Source: Hydractinia symbiolongicarpus
Taxonomy: Eukaryota; Cnidaria; Hydrozoa; Anthoathecata; Hydractiniidae
NCBI RefSeq assembly: GCF_029227915.1
Contig: NC_079875.1
Location: forward strand, 1,798,001-1,862,000
Reading direction: 5' to 3'
DNA: 64,000 nt
Shown: positions 1 through 12,174 of the stretch, piece by piece
Numbering within the stretch: the first letter of the stretch is position 1
Layout: every line of letters begins with the position of its first letter
The notes under the pieces: model-generated
Told to the model about the DNA's origin: nothing
Seen by the model: only the letters and a program-made list of their open reading frames with translations
The model's database searches: none
Program-made: the position numbers and the translations under genes

Positions 1-2839
1 GGGAAATGAGTTTACACCCTGGATACTTTCTTTGTATACTTTTGACTATACTTGCCGAGTCCAAGATTTACGGGAAATCGCAGGTTTTCGTTTGCCGGCG
101 ATTAAACTTCTTTTATTCAGCGTCTCATCAAAAATGAAAACATTTTTGAAAACTACAAGTCTCATAGGTTTTAGTGGTGAAAAAATACTTTAAAAATTCG
201 TTCTGGAAATGAGTTTACTCACTGGCTACTTTCCTTGTATACTTTTAACTATACGGGCCGAGTCCGGGATTTACGGGAAATTGCGGGTTTTCGTTTGCCG
301 GCGATTAAACTTCTTTTATTCAGCGTCTCATCAAAAATGAAAACATTTTTAAAAAATACAAGTCTGATGGGCTTTAGTGGTGAAAAAATAAATTAAAAAA
401 TCGTTCTGGAATTGAGTTTACTTACAGGGTACTTTCTTTGTATACATTCGACTATACGGGCCAAGCCCGGGATTTACGGGAAATCTCGGGTTTTCGTTTG
501 CCGGCGATTAAACCTCTTTCATTAAGCGTCTCATCAAAAATGAAAACATTTTTGAAAACTACAAGTCTCATGCGTTTTAGTGGTGAAAAAATAAATTAAA
601 ATATCGTTCTGGAAATGAGTTTACTCACAGGGTACTTTCTTTGTATACATTTGACTATACGGGCCAAGCCCGGGATTTACGGGAAATCGCGGGATTTCGT
701 TTTTCGGCGATTAAACCTCTTTTATTAAGCGTCTCATCAAAAATGAAAACATTTTTGAAAACTACAAGTCTCATGCGTTTTAGTGGTGAAAAAATAATTT
801 AAAAAATCGTTCGGGAAATGAGTTTACACCCTGGATACTTTCTTTGTATACTTTTGACTATACTTGCCGAGTCCAAGATTTACGGGAAATCGCAGGTTTT
901 CGTTTGCCGGCGATTAAACTTCTTTTATTCAGCGTCTCATCAAAAATGAAAACATTTTTGAAAACTACAAGTCTCATAGGTTTTAGTGGTGAAAAAATAA
1001 ATTAAAATATCGTTCTGGAAATGAGTTTACTCACAGGGTACTTTCTTTGTATACATTTGACTATACGGGCCAAGCCCGGGATTTACGGGAAATCGCGGGA
1101 TTTCGTTTTTCGGCGATTAAACCTCTTTTATTAAGCGTCTCATCAAAAATGAAAACATTTTTGAAAACTACAAGTCTGATGGGCTTTAGTGGTGAAAAAA
1201 TAAATTAAAAAATCGTTCGGGAAATGAGTTTACTCACAGGGTACTTCCTTTGTATACTTTTGACTATACGGGCCGAGTCCAAGATTTACGGGAAATCGCA
1301 GGTTTTCGTTTGCCGGCGATTAAACTTCTTTTATTCAGCGTCTCATCAAAAATGAAAACATTTTTGAAAACTACAAGTCTCATACGTTTTAGTGGTGAAA
1401 AAATAATTTAAAAAATCGTTTGGGAAATGAGTTTACTCCCTGGGTACTTTCTTTGTATACTTTTGACTATACGGGCCGAGTCCAGGATTTACGGGAAATT
1501 GCGGGTTTTCGTTTGCCGGCGATTAAACTTCTTTTATTCAGCGTCTCATCAAACATGAAAACATTTTTGAAAACTACAAGTCTCATACGTTTTAGTGGTG
1601 AAAAAATAATTTAAAAATTCGTTCTGGAAATGAGTTTACTCACTGGGTACTTTCCTTGTATACTTTTAACTATACGGGCCGAGTCCGGGATTTACGGGAA
1701 ATCGCAGGTTTTCGTTTGCCGGCGATTAAACTTCTTTTATTCAGCGTCTCATCAAAAATGAAAACATTTTTAAAAACTACAAGTCTCATGGGCTTTAGTG
1801 GTGAAATAATAATTTAAAAAATCGTTTGGGAAATGAGTTTACTCCCTGGGTACTTTCTTTGTATACTTTTGACTATACGGGCCGAGTCCAGGATTTACGG
1901 GAAATTGCGGGTTTTCGTTTGCCGGCGATTAAACTTCTTTTATTCAGCGTCTCATCAAAAATGAAAACATTTTTGAAAACTACAAGTCTCATAGGTTTTA
2001 GTGGTGAAAAAAATAAATTAAAAATTCGTTCTGGAAATGAGTTTACTCACTGGGTACTTTCCTTGTATACTTTTAACTATACGGGCCGAGTCCCGGATTT
2101 ACGGGAAATCGCGGGTTTTCGTTTGCGGGCGATTAAACTTCTTTTATTCAGCGTCTCATCAAAAATGAAAACATTTTTGAAAACTACAAGTCTCATGCGT
2201 TTTAGTGGTGAAAAAATAATTTAAAAAATCGTTCGGGAAATGAGTTTACACCCTGGATACTTTCTTTGTATACTTTTGACTATACTTGCCGAGTCCAAGA
2301 TTTACGGGAAATCGCAGGTTTTCGTTTGCCGGCGATTAAACTTCTTTTATTCAGCGTCTCATCAAAAATGAAAACATTTTTGAAAACTACAAGTCTCATA
2401 GGTTTTAGTGGTGAAAAAATACTTTAAAAATTCGTTCTGGAAATGAGTTTACTCACTGGCTACTTTCCTTGTATACTTTTAACTATACGGGCCGAGTCCG
2501 GGATTTACGGGAAATTGCGGGTTTTCGTTTGCCGGCGATTAAACTTCTTTTATTCAGCGTCTCATCAAAAATGAAAACATTTTTTAAAAATACAAGTCTG
2601 ATGGGCTTTAGTGGTGAAAAAATAAATTAAAAAATCGTTCTGGAATTGAGTTTACTTACAGGGTACTTTCTTTGTATACATTCGACTATACGGGCCAAGC
2701 CCGGGATTTACGGGAAATCTCGGGTTTTCGTTTGCCGGCGATTAAACCTCTTTCATTAAGCGTCTCATCAAAAATGAAAACATTTTTGAAAACTACAAGT
2801 CTCATGCGTTTTAGTGGTGAAAAAATAAATTAAAATATC

Positions 2840-3651
2840 GTTCTGGAAATGAGTTTACTCACAGGGTACTTTCTTTGTATACATTTGACTATAGGGGCCA
2901 AGCCCGGGATTTACGGGAAATCGCGGGTTTTCGTTTGCCGGCGATTAAACTTCTTTTATTCAGCGTATCATCAAAAATGAAAACATTTTTGAAAACTACA
3001 AGTCTCATGCGTTTTAGTGGTGAAAAAATAATTTAAAAAATTGTTCGGGAAATGAGTTTACACGCTGGGTACTTCCTTTGTATACTTTTGACTATACGGG
3101 CCGAGTCCAAGATTTACGGGAAATCGCAGGTTTTCGTTTGCCGGCGATTAAACTTCTTTTATTCAGCGTCTCATCAGAAATGAAAACATTTTTGAAAACT
3201 ACAAGTCTCATACGTTTTAGTGGTGAAATAATAATTTAAAAAATCGTTTGGGAAATGAGTTTACTCACAGGGTACTTTCTTTGTATACATTTGACTATAC
3301 GGGCCAAGCCCGGGATTTACGGGAAATCGCGGGTTTTCGTTTGCCGGCGATTAAACTTCTTTTATTCAGCGTATCATCAAAAATGAAAACATTTTTGAAA
3401 ACTACAAGTCTCATGCGTTTTAGTGGTGAAAAAATAATTTAAAAAATTGTTCGGGAAATGAGTTTACACGCTGGGTACTTCCTTTGTATACTTTTGACTA
3501 TACGGGCCGAGTCCAAGATTTACGGGAAATCGCAGGTTTTCGTTTGCCGGCGATTAAACTTCTTTTATTCAGCGTCTCATCAGAAATGAAAACATTTTTG
3601 AAAACTACAAGTCTCATACGTTTTAGTGGTGAAATAATAATTTAAAAAATC
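2840..3651 (+). repeat. 406-bp dimer duplication
   Basis: Two monomers at about 2,840-3,245 are followed by a near-copy at 3,246-3,651. Shared rare marks are GCGTATCATC at ~2,963 and ~3,369, ATTGTTCGGG before ACACGCTGGG at ~3,046 and ~3,452, and CTCATCAGAAATG at ~3,170 and ~3,576. The right-hand edges differ (TTACTCACAGGG against TTACGCCCTGGG), which marks the end of the copied segment. Confidence 0.8.
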
Positions 3652-5068
3652 GTTTGGGAAATGAGTTTACGCCCTGGGTACTTTCTTTGTATACTTTTGA
3701 CTATACGGGCCGAGTCCAGGATTTACGGGAAATTGCGGGATTCGTTTGCCGGCGATTAAACTTCTTTTATTCAGCGTCTCATCAAAAATGAAAACATTTT
3801 TAAAAACTACAAGTCTCATGCGTTTTAGTGGTGAAAAAATAAATTAAAAAATCGTTCGGGAAATGAGTTTACTCACAGGGTACTTCCTTTGTATACTTTT
3901 GACTATACGGGCCGAGTCCAAGATTTACGGGAAATCGCAGGTTTTCGTTTGCCGGCGATTAAACTTCTTTTATTCAGCGTCTCATCAAAAATGAAAACAT
4001 TTTTGAAAACTACAAGTCTCATACGTTTTAGTGGTGAAAAAATAATTTAAAAAATCGTTTGGGAAATGAGTTTACTCCCTGGGTACTTTCTTTGTATACT
4101 TTTGACTATACGGGCCGAGTCCAGGATTTACGGGAAATTGCGGGTTTTCGTTTGCCGGCGATTAAACTTCTTTTATTCAGCGTCTCATCAAACATGAAAA
4201 CATTTTTGAAAACTACAAGTCTCATACGTTTTAGTGGTGAAAAAATAATTTAAAAATTCGTTCTGGAAATGAGTTTACTCACTGGGTACTTTCCTTGTAT
4301 ACTTTTAACTATACGGGCCGAGTCCGGGATTTACGGGAAATCGCAGGTTTTCGTTTGCCGGCGATTAAACTTCTTTTATTCAGCGTCTCATCAAAAATGA
4401 AAACATTTTTAAAAACTACAAGTCTCATGGGCTTTAGTGGTGAAATAATAATTTAAAAAATCGTTTGGGAAATGAGTTTACTCCCTGGGTACTTTCTTTG
4501 TATACTTTTGACTATACGGGCCGAGTCCAGGATTTACGGGAAATTGCGGGTTTTCGTTTGCCGGCGATTAAACTTCTTTTATTCAGCGTCTCATCAAAAA
4601 TGAAAACATTTTTGAAAACTACAAGTCTCATAGGTTTTAGTGGTGAAAAAAATAATTTAAAAATTCGTTCTGGAAATGAGTTTACTCACTGGGTACTTTC
4701 CTTGTATACTTTTAACTATACGGGCCGAGTCCCGGATTTACGGGAAATCGCGGGTTTTCGTTTTCCGGCGATTAAACTTCTTTTATTCAGCGTCTCATCA
4801 AAAATGAAAACATTTTTAAAAAATACAAGTCTGATGGGCTTTAGTGGTGAAAAAATAATTTAAAAATTCGTTCTGGAAATGAGTTTACTCACTGGGTACT
4901 TTCCTTGTATACTTTTAACTATACGGGCCGAGTCCGGGATTTACGGGAAATCGCGGGTTTTCGTTTGCCGGCGATTAAACTTCTTTTATTCAGCGTCTCA
5001 TCAAAAATGAAAACATTTTTAAAAAATACAAGTCTGATGGGCTTTAGTGGTGAAAAAATAAATTAAAA

Positions 5069-5275
5069 AATCGTTCTGGAATAGAGTTTACTTACAGGGT
5101 ACTTTCTTTGTATACATTCGACTATACGGGCCAAGCCCGGGATTTACGGGAAATCTCGGGTTTTCGTTTGCCGGCGATTAAACCTCTTTTATTCAGCGTA
5201 TCATCAAAAATGAAAACATTTTTGAAAACTACAAGTCTCATGCGTTTTAGTGGTGAAAAAATAATTTAAAAAATT
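5069..5275 (+). repeat. Chimeric monomer left by a one-monomer deletion
   Basis: The left part carries CTGGAATAGAG, ACATTCGAC, AATCTCGGG and AAACCTCTTT, matching the monomer at ~6,897. The right part carries TATTCAGCGTATCATC, matching the next monomer at ~7,100-7,300 (also ~2,840-3,045). The switch lies near 5,185-5,192. The parental order has two monomers where this copy has one. That explains why the repeat distance is 9 monomers on this side and 10 on the other. Confidence 0.8.
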
Positions 5276-8200
5276 GTTCGGGAAATGAGTTTACACGCTG
5301 GGTACTTCCTTTGTATACTTTTGACTATACGGGCCGAGTCCAAGATTTACGGGAAATCGCAGGTTTTCGTTTGCCGGCGATTAAACTTCTTTTATTCAGC
5401 GTCTCATCAGAAATGAAAACATTTTTGAAAACTACAAGTCTCATACGTTTTAGTGGTGAAATAATAATTTAAAAAATCGTTTGGGAAATGAGTTTACGCC
5501 CTGGGTACTTTCTTTGTATACTTTTGACTATACGGGCCGAGTCCAGGATTTACGGGAAATTGCGGGATTCGTTTGCCGGCGATTAAACTTCTTTTATTCA
5601 GCGTCTCATCAAAAATGAAAACATTTTTAAAAACTACAAGTCTCATGCGTTTTAGTGGTGAAAAAATAAATTAAAAAATCGTTCGGGAAATGAGTTTACT
5701 CACAGGGTACTTCCTTTGTATACTTTTGACTATACGGGCCGAGTCCAAGATTTACGGGAAATCGCAGGTTTTCGTTTGCCGGCGATTAAACTTCTTTTAT
5801 TCAGCGTCTCATCAAAAATGAAAACATTTTTGAAAACTACAAGTCTCATACGTTTTAGTGGTGAAAAAATAATTTAAAAAATCGTTTGGGAAATGAGTTT
5901 ACTCCCTGGGTACTTTCTTTGTATACTTTTGACTATACGGGCCGAGTCCAGGATTTACGGGAAATTGCGGGTTTTCGTTTGCCGGCGATTAAACTTCTTT
6001 TATTCAGCGTCTCATCAAACATGAAAACATTTTTGAAAACTACAAGTCTCATACGTTTTAGTGGTGAAAAAATAATTTAAAAATTCGTTCTGGAAATGAG
6101 TTTACTCACTGGGTACTTTCCTTGTATACTTTTAACTATACGGGCCGAGTCCGGGATTTACGGGAAATCGCAGGTTTTCGTTTGCCGGCGATTAAACTTC
6201 TTTTATTCAGCGTCTCATCAAAAATGAAAACATTTTTAAAAACTACAAGTCTCATGGGCTTTAGTGGTGAAATAATAATTTAAAAAATCGTTTGGGAAAT
6301 GAGTTTACTCCCTGGGTACTTTCTTTGTATACTTTTGACTATACGGGCCGAGTCCAGGATTTACGGGAAATTGCGGGTTTTCGTTTGCCGGCGATTAAAC
6401 TTCTTTTATTCAGCGTCTCATCAAAAATGAAAACATTTTTGAAAACTACAAGTCTCATAGGTTTTAGTGGTGAAAAAAATAATTTAAAAATTCGTTCTGG
6501 AAATGAGTTTACTCACTGGGTACTTTCCTTGTATACTTTTAACTATACGGGCCGAGTCCCGGATTTACGGGAAATCGCGGGTTTTCGTTTTCCGGCGATT
6601 AAACTTCTTTTATTCAGCGTCTCATCAAAAATGAAAACATTTTTAAAAAATACAAGTCTGATAGGCTTTAGTGGTGAAAAAATAATTTAAAAATTCGTTC
6701 TGGAAATGAGTTTACTCACTGGGTACTTTCCTTGTATACTTTTAACTATACGGGCCGAGTCCGGGATTTACGGGAAATCGCGGGTTTTCGTTTCCCGGCG
6801 ATTAAACTTCTTTTATTCAGCGTCTCATCAAAAATGAAAACATTTTTAAAAAATACAAGTCTGATGGGCTTTAGTGGTGAAAAAATAAATTAAAAAATCG
6901 TTCTGGAATAGAGTTTACTTACAGGGTACTTTCTTTGTATACATTCGACTATACGGGCCAAGCCCGGGATTTACGGGAAATCTCGGGTTTTCGTTTGCCG
7001 GCGATTAAACCTCTTTCATTAAGCGTCTCATCAAAAATGAAAATATTTTTGAAAACTACAAGTCTCATGCGTTTTAGTGGTGAAAAAATAAATTAAAATA
7101 TCGTTCTGGAAATGAGTTTACTCACAGGGTACTTTCTTTGTATACATTTGACTATACGGGCCAAGCCCGGGATTTACGGGAAATCGCGGGTTTTCGTTTG
7201 CCGGCGATTAAACTTCTTTAGTTCAGCGTATCATCAAAAATGAAAACATTTTTGAAAACTACAAGTCTCATGCGTTTTAGTGGTGAAAAAATAATTTAAA
7301 AAATTGTTTGGGAAATGAGTTTACACGCTGGGTACTTCCTTTGTATACTTTTGACTATACGGGCCGAGTCCAAGATTTACGGGAAATCGCAGGTTTTCGT
7401 TTGCCGGCGATTAAACTTCTTTTATTCAGCGTCTCATCAAAAATGAAAACATTTTTGAAAACTACAAGTCTCATACGTTTTAGTGGTGAAATAATAATTT
7501 AAAAAATCGTTTGGGAAATGAGTTTACGCCCTGGGTACTTTCTTTGTATACTTTTGACTATACGGGCCGAGTCCAGGATTTACGGGAAATTGCGGGTTTT
7601 CGTTTGCCGGCGATTAAACTTCTTTTATTCAGCGTCTCATCAAAAATGAAAACATTTTTAAAAACTACAAGTCTCATGCGTTTTAGTGGTGAAAAAATAA
7701 ATTAAAAAATCGTTCGGGAAATGAGTTTACTCACAGGGTACTTCCTTTGTATACTTTTGACTATACGGGCCGAGTCCAAGGTTTACGGGAAATCGCAGGT
7801 TTTCGTTTGCCGGCGATTAAACTTCTTTTATTCAGCGTCTCATCAAAAATGAAAACATTTTTGAAAACTACAAGTCTCATACGTTTTAGTGGTGAAAAAA
7901 TAATTTAAAAAATCGTTTGGGAAATGAGTTTACTCCCTGGGTACTTTCTTTGTATACTTTTGACTATACGGGCCGAGTCCAGGATTTACGGGAAATTGCG
8001 GGTTTTCGTTTGCCGGCGATTAAACTTCTTTTATTCAGCGTCTCATCAAACATGAAAACATTTTTGAAAACTACAAGTCTCATACGTTTTAGTGGTGAAA
8101 AAATAATTTAAAAATTCGTTCTGGAAATGAGTTTACTCACTGGGTACTTTCCTTGTATACTTTTAACTATACGGGCCGAGTCCGGGATTTACGGGAAATC

Positions 8201-9741
8201 GCAGGTTTTCGTTTGCCGGCGATTAAACTTCTTTTATTCAGCGTCTCATCAAAAATGAAAACATTTTTAAAAACTACAAGTCTCATGGGCTTTAGTGGTG
8301 AAATAATAATTTAAAAAATCGTTTGGGAAATGAGTTTACTCCCTGGGTACTTTCTTTGTATACTTTTGACTATACGGGCCGAGTCCAGGATTTACGGGAA
8401 ATTGCGGGTTTTCGTTTGTCGGCGATTAAACTTCTTTTATTCAGCGTCTCATCAAAAATGAAAACATTTTTGAAAACTACAAGTCTCATGCGTTTTAGTG
8501 GTGAAAAAATAAATTAAAAAATCGTTCTGGAAATGAGTTTACTCACAGGGTACTTTCTTTGTATACATTCGACTATACGGGCCAAGCCGGGATTTACGGG
8601 AAATCGCGGGTTTTCGTTTGCCGGCGATTAAACCTCTTTCATTAAGCCTCTCATCAAAAATGAAAACATTTTTAAAAGCTACAAGTCTCATGCGTTTTAG
8701 TGGTGAAAAAAAAATTTAAAAAATCGTTCGGGAAATGAGTTTACTCCCTGGGTACTTTCTTTGTATACATTCGACTATACGGGCCAAGCCCGGGATTTAC
8801 GGGAAATCGCGGGATTTCGTTTCCCGGCGATTAAACCTCTTTTATTAAGCGTCTCATCAAAAATGAAAACATTTTTGAAAACTACAAGTCTCATGCGTTT
8901 TAGTGGTGAAAAAATAATTTAAAAAATCGTTCGGGAAATGAGTTTACACCCTGGATACTTTCTTTGTATACTTTTGACTATACTTGCCGAGTCCAAGATT
9001 TACGGGAAATCGCAGGTTTTCGTTTGCCGGCGATTAAACTTCTTTTATTCAGCGTCTCATCAAAAATGAAAACATTTTTGAAAACTACAAGTCTCATAGG
9101 TTTTAGTGGTGAAAAAAATAATTTAAAAATTCGTTCTGGAAATGAGTTTACTCACTGGGTACTTTCCTTGCATACTTTTAACTATACGGGCCGAGTCCGG
9201 GATTTACGGGAAATCGCGGGTTTTCGTTTGCCGGCGATTAAACTTCTTTTATTCAGCGTCTCATCAAAAATGAAAACATTTTTAAAAAATACAAGTCTGA
9301 TGGGCTTTAGTGGTGAAAAAATAAATTAAAAAATCGTTCTGGAAATGAGTTTACTTACAGGGTACTTTCTTTGTATACATTCGACTATACGGGCCAAGCC
9401 CGGGATTTACGGGAAATCTCGGGTTTTCGTTTGCCGGCGATTAAACCTCTTTCATTAAGCGTCTCATCAAAAATGAAAACATTTTTGAAAACTACAAGTC
9501 TCATGCGTTTTAGTGGTGAAAAAATAAATTAAAAAATCGTTCTGGAAATGAGTTTACTCACAGGGTACTTTCTTTGTATACATTTGACTATACGGGCCAA
9601 GCCCGGGATTTAAGGGAAATCGCGGGTTTTCGTTTGCCGGCGATTAAACCTCTTTCATTAAGCGTCTCATCAAAAATGGAAACATTTTTGAAAACTACAA
9701 GTCTCATGCGTTTTAGTGGTGAAAAAATAAATTAAAAAATC

Positions 9742-10552
9742 GTTCTGGAAATGAGTTTACTCACAGGGTACTTTCTTTGTTGCATTCGACTATACGGGCC
9801 AAGCCCGGGATTTACGGGAAATCGCGGGTTTTCGTTTGCCGGCGATTAAACCTCTTTCATTAAGCGTCTCATCAAAAATGAAAACATTTTTGAAAACTAC
9901 AAGTCTCATGCGTTTTAGTGGTGAAAAAAAAATTTAAAAAATCGTTCAGGAAATGAGTTTACTCCCTGGGTACTTTCTTTGTATACATTCGACTATACGG
10001 GCCAAGCCCGGGATTTACGGGAAATCGCGGGATTTCCTTTGCCGGTGATTAAACCTCTTTTATTAAGCGTCTCATCAAAAATGAAAACATTTTTGAAAAC
10101 TGCAAGTCTCATGCGTTTTAGTGGTGAAAAGATAATTGAAAAAATTGTTTCGGAAATAAGTTTACTCACAGGGTACTTTCTTTGTATACATTCAATTATA
10201 CGGGCCAAGCCCGGGATTTACGGGAAATCGCGGGTTTTCGTTTGCCGGCGATTAAACAACTTTCATTAAGCGTCTCATCAAAAATGAAAACATTTCTGAA
10301 AACTACAAGTCTCATGCGTTTTAGTGGTGAAAAGATAATTGAAAAAATCGTTTCGGAAATGAGTTTACTCACAGGGTACTTTCTTTGTATACATTCGACT
10401 ATACGGGCCAAGCCCGGGATTTACGGGAGATCGCGGGTTTTCGTTTGCCGGCGATTAAACAACTTTCATTAAGCGTCTCATCAAAAATGAAAACATTTTT
10501 GAAAACTACAAGTCTCATGCGTTTTAGTGGTGAAAAAATAATTTAAAAAATC
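9742..10552 (+). repeat. 811-bp 4-mer, copy 1
   Basis: This is a unit of four monomers, with a 1-bp-shortened TTTGTTGCATTCG in the first, CGTTCAGGAAATGAG and TTTCCTTTGCCGGTGATT in the second, and GATAATTGAAAAAAT junctions in the third and fourth. It is followed directly by a second copy. The GATAATTGAAAA change removes a TAA at the monomer boundary and is the only reason longer reading frames appear here. Confidence 0.88.
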
Positions 10553-11363
10553 GTTCTGGAAATGAGTTTACTCACAGGGTACTTTCTTTGTTACATTCGA
10601 CTATACGGGCCAAGCCCGGGATTTACGGGAAATCGCGGGTTTTCGTTTGCCGGCGATTAAACCTCTTTCATTAAGCGTCTCATCAAAAATGAAAACATTT
10701 TTGAAAACTACAAGTCTCATGCGTTTTAGTGGTGAAAAAAAAATTTAAAAAATCGTTCAGGAAATGAGTTTACTCCCTGGGTACTTTCTTTGTATACATT
10801 CGACTATACGGGCCAAGCCCGGGATTTACGGGAAATCGCGGGATTTCCTTTGCCGGTGATTAAACCTCTTTTATTAAGCGTCTCATCAAAAATGAAAACA
10901 TTTTTGAAAACTGCAAGTCTCATGCGTTTTAGTGGTGAAAAGATAATTGAAAAAATTGTTTCGGAAATAAGTTTACTCACAGGGTACTTTCTTTGTATAC
11001 ATTCAATTATACGGGCCAAGCCCGGGATTTACGGGAAATCGCGGGTTTTCGTTTGCCGGCGATTAAACAACTTTCATTAAGCGTCTCATCAAAAATGAAA
11101 ACATTTCTGAAAACTACAAGTCTCATGCGTTTTAGTGGTGAAAAGATAATTGAAAAAATCGTTTCGGAAATGAGTTTACTCACAGGGTACTTTCTTTGTA
11201 TACATTCGACTATACGAGCCAAGCCCGGGATTTACGGGAGATCGCGGGTTTTCGTTTGCCGGCGATTAAACAACTTTCATTAAGCGTCTCATCAAAAATG
11301 AAAACATTTTTGAAAACTACAAGTCTCATGCGTTTTAGTGGTGAAAAAATAATTTAAAAAATC
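10553..11363 (+). repeat. 811-bp 4-mer, copy 2
   Basis: This copy carries the same ordered marks as copy 1 at an offset of exactly 811 bp, including the short TTTGTTACATTCG, CGTTCAGG, CCGGTGATT, ATTCAATTATACGGG and GGGAGATCG. Only scattered single-base differences were noticed. The following monomer (11,364) keeps this unit's GGGAGATCG and AAACAACTTTCATTAAG in its right half, so a third copy was partly overwritten. Confidence 0.88.
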
Positions 11364-11567
11364 GTTCGGGAAATGAGTTTACACCCTGGGTACTTTCTTT
11401 GTATACTTTTGACTATACGGGCCAAGCCCGGGATTTACGGGAGATCGCGGGTTTTCGTTTGCCGGCGATTAAACAACTTTCATTAAGCGTCTCATCAAAA
11501 ATGAAAACATTTCTGAAAAGTACAAGTCTCATGCGTTTTATTGGTGAAAATTAATTTAAAGAATCGT
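11364..11567 (+). repeat. Family I / family II recombinant monomer
   Basis: The left part is family I (ACACCCTGGG, TATACTTTTGAC). From about 11,420 it is family II (GCCAAGCCCGGG, GGGAGATCG, AAACAACTTTCATTAAG), matching the last monomer of the 811-bp unit. The end reads TTTTATTGGTGAAAATTAATTT, a boundary variant also seen near 13,160. It marks the right border of the 811-bp block. Confidence 0.7.
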
Positions 11568-12174
11568 TCGGGAAATGAGTTTTCTCCCTGGGTACTTTCT
11601 TTGTATACTTTTGACTATACGGGCAGGGTCCGGGATTTACGGGAAGTCGCGGGTTTTCGTTTGCCGGCAATTAAACTTCTTTTATTCAGCGTCTCATCAA
11701 AAATGAAAACATTTTTAAATACTACAAGTCTCAAGCGTTTTAGTGGTGAAATAATAATTTAAAAAATCGTTCGGGAAATGAGTTTACACTCCGGGTACTT
11801 TCTTTGTATACTTTTGACTATACGGGCCGAGTCCGGGATTTACGGGAAATCGCAGGTTTTCGTTTGCCGGCGATTAAACTTCTTTTATTCAGCGTCTCAT
11901 CAAAAATGAAAACATTTTTGAAAACTACAAGTCTCATGCGTTTTAGTGGTGAAAAGATAATTGAAAAAATCGTTTCGGAAATGAGTTTACTCACTGGGTA
12001 CTTTCTTTGTATACATTCGACTATACGGGCCAAGCCCGGGATTTACGGGAAATAGCAGGTTTTCGTTTGCCGGCGATTAAACTTCTTTTATTCAGCGTCT
12101 CATAAAAAATGAAAACATTTCTGAAAACTACAAGTCTCATGCGTTTTAGTGGTGAAAAAATAATTTAAAAAATC

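Larger units (their letters stand above)
1..9741 (+). repeat. Block 1: overlapping 9-, 10-, 11- and 13-mer duplications
   Basis: Diagnostic variants pair up at multiples of the monomer. Bases 1-690 match 2,235-2,923 (offset 2,234, 11 monomers), sharing TACTTGCCGAG, ATACTTTAAAAATTCG and CTGGAATTGAG. Bases ~1,200-2,100 match ~3,839-4,740 (2,639, 13 monomers). Bases ~3,046-5,070 match ~4,873-6,897 (1,827, 9 monomers), and ~5,190-6,690 match ~7,220-8,500 (about 2,030, 10 monomers). Family I copies here typically read CCGAGTCCAAG or CCGAGTCCAGG, and family II copies read AAACCTCTTTCATTAAG. Those subtypes become rare to the right. Confidence 0.8.

Noticed and set aside
1420-1614. 64-codon frame beginning at TTGGGAAATGAG, repeated in dozens of monomers
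   Set aside because: It is simply the one monomer frame that has no stop before the TAA in AATTTAA. It appears only where TTCGGG is TTTGGG and so offers a TTG start. Since 203 is not a multiple of 3, the frame cannot continue through the array. No recognised domain, ribosome site or conserved ATG.
1826-2224. 132-codon frame spanning two monomers (also 4,465-4,863 and 6,292-6,690)
   Set aside because: An extra A in the A-run at the boundary shifts the TAA out of frame, so two monomers are read in sequence. The product is the same meaningless peptide twice. The three examples are copies of one duplicated segment.
9979-10269. 96-102-codon frames (9,979; 10,182; 10,790; 43,962; 45,989; 50,658) and 71-codon antisense frames beneath them
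   Set aside because: Both come from one boundary substitution, AATTTAAAA to AATTGAAAA, which removes a stop on each strand. They track the monomer lineage and show no sign of being genes.
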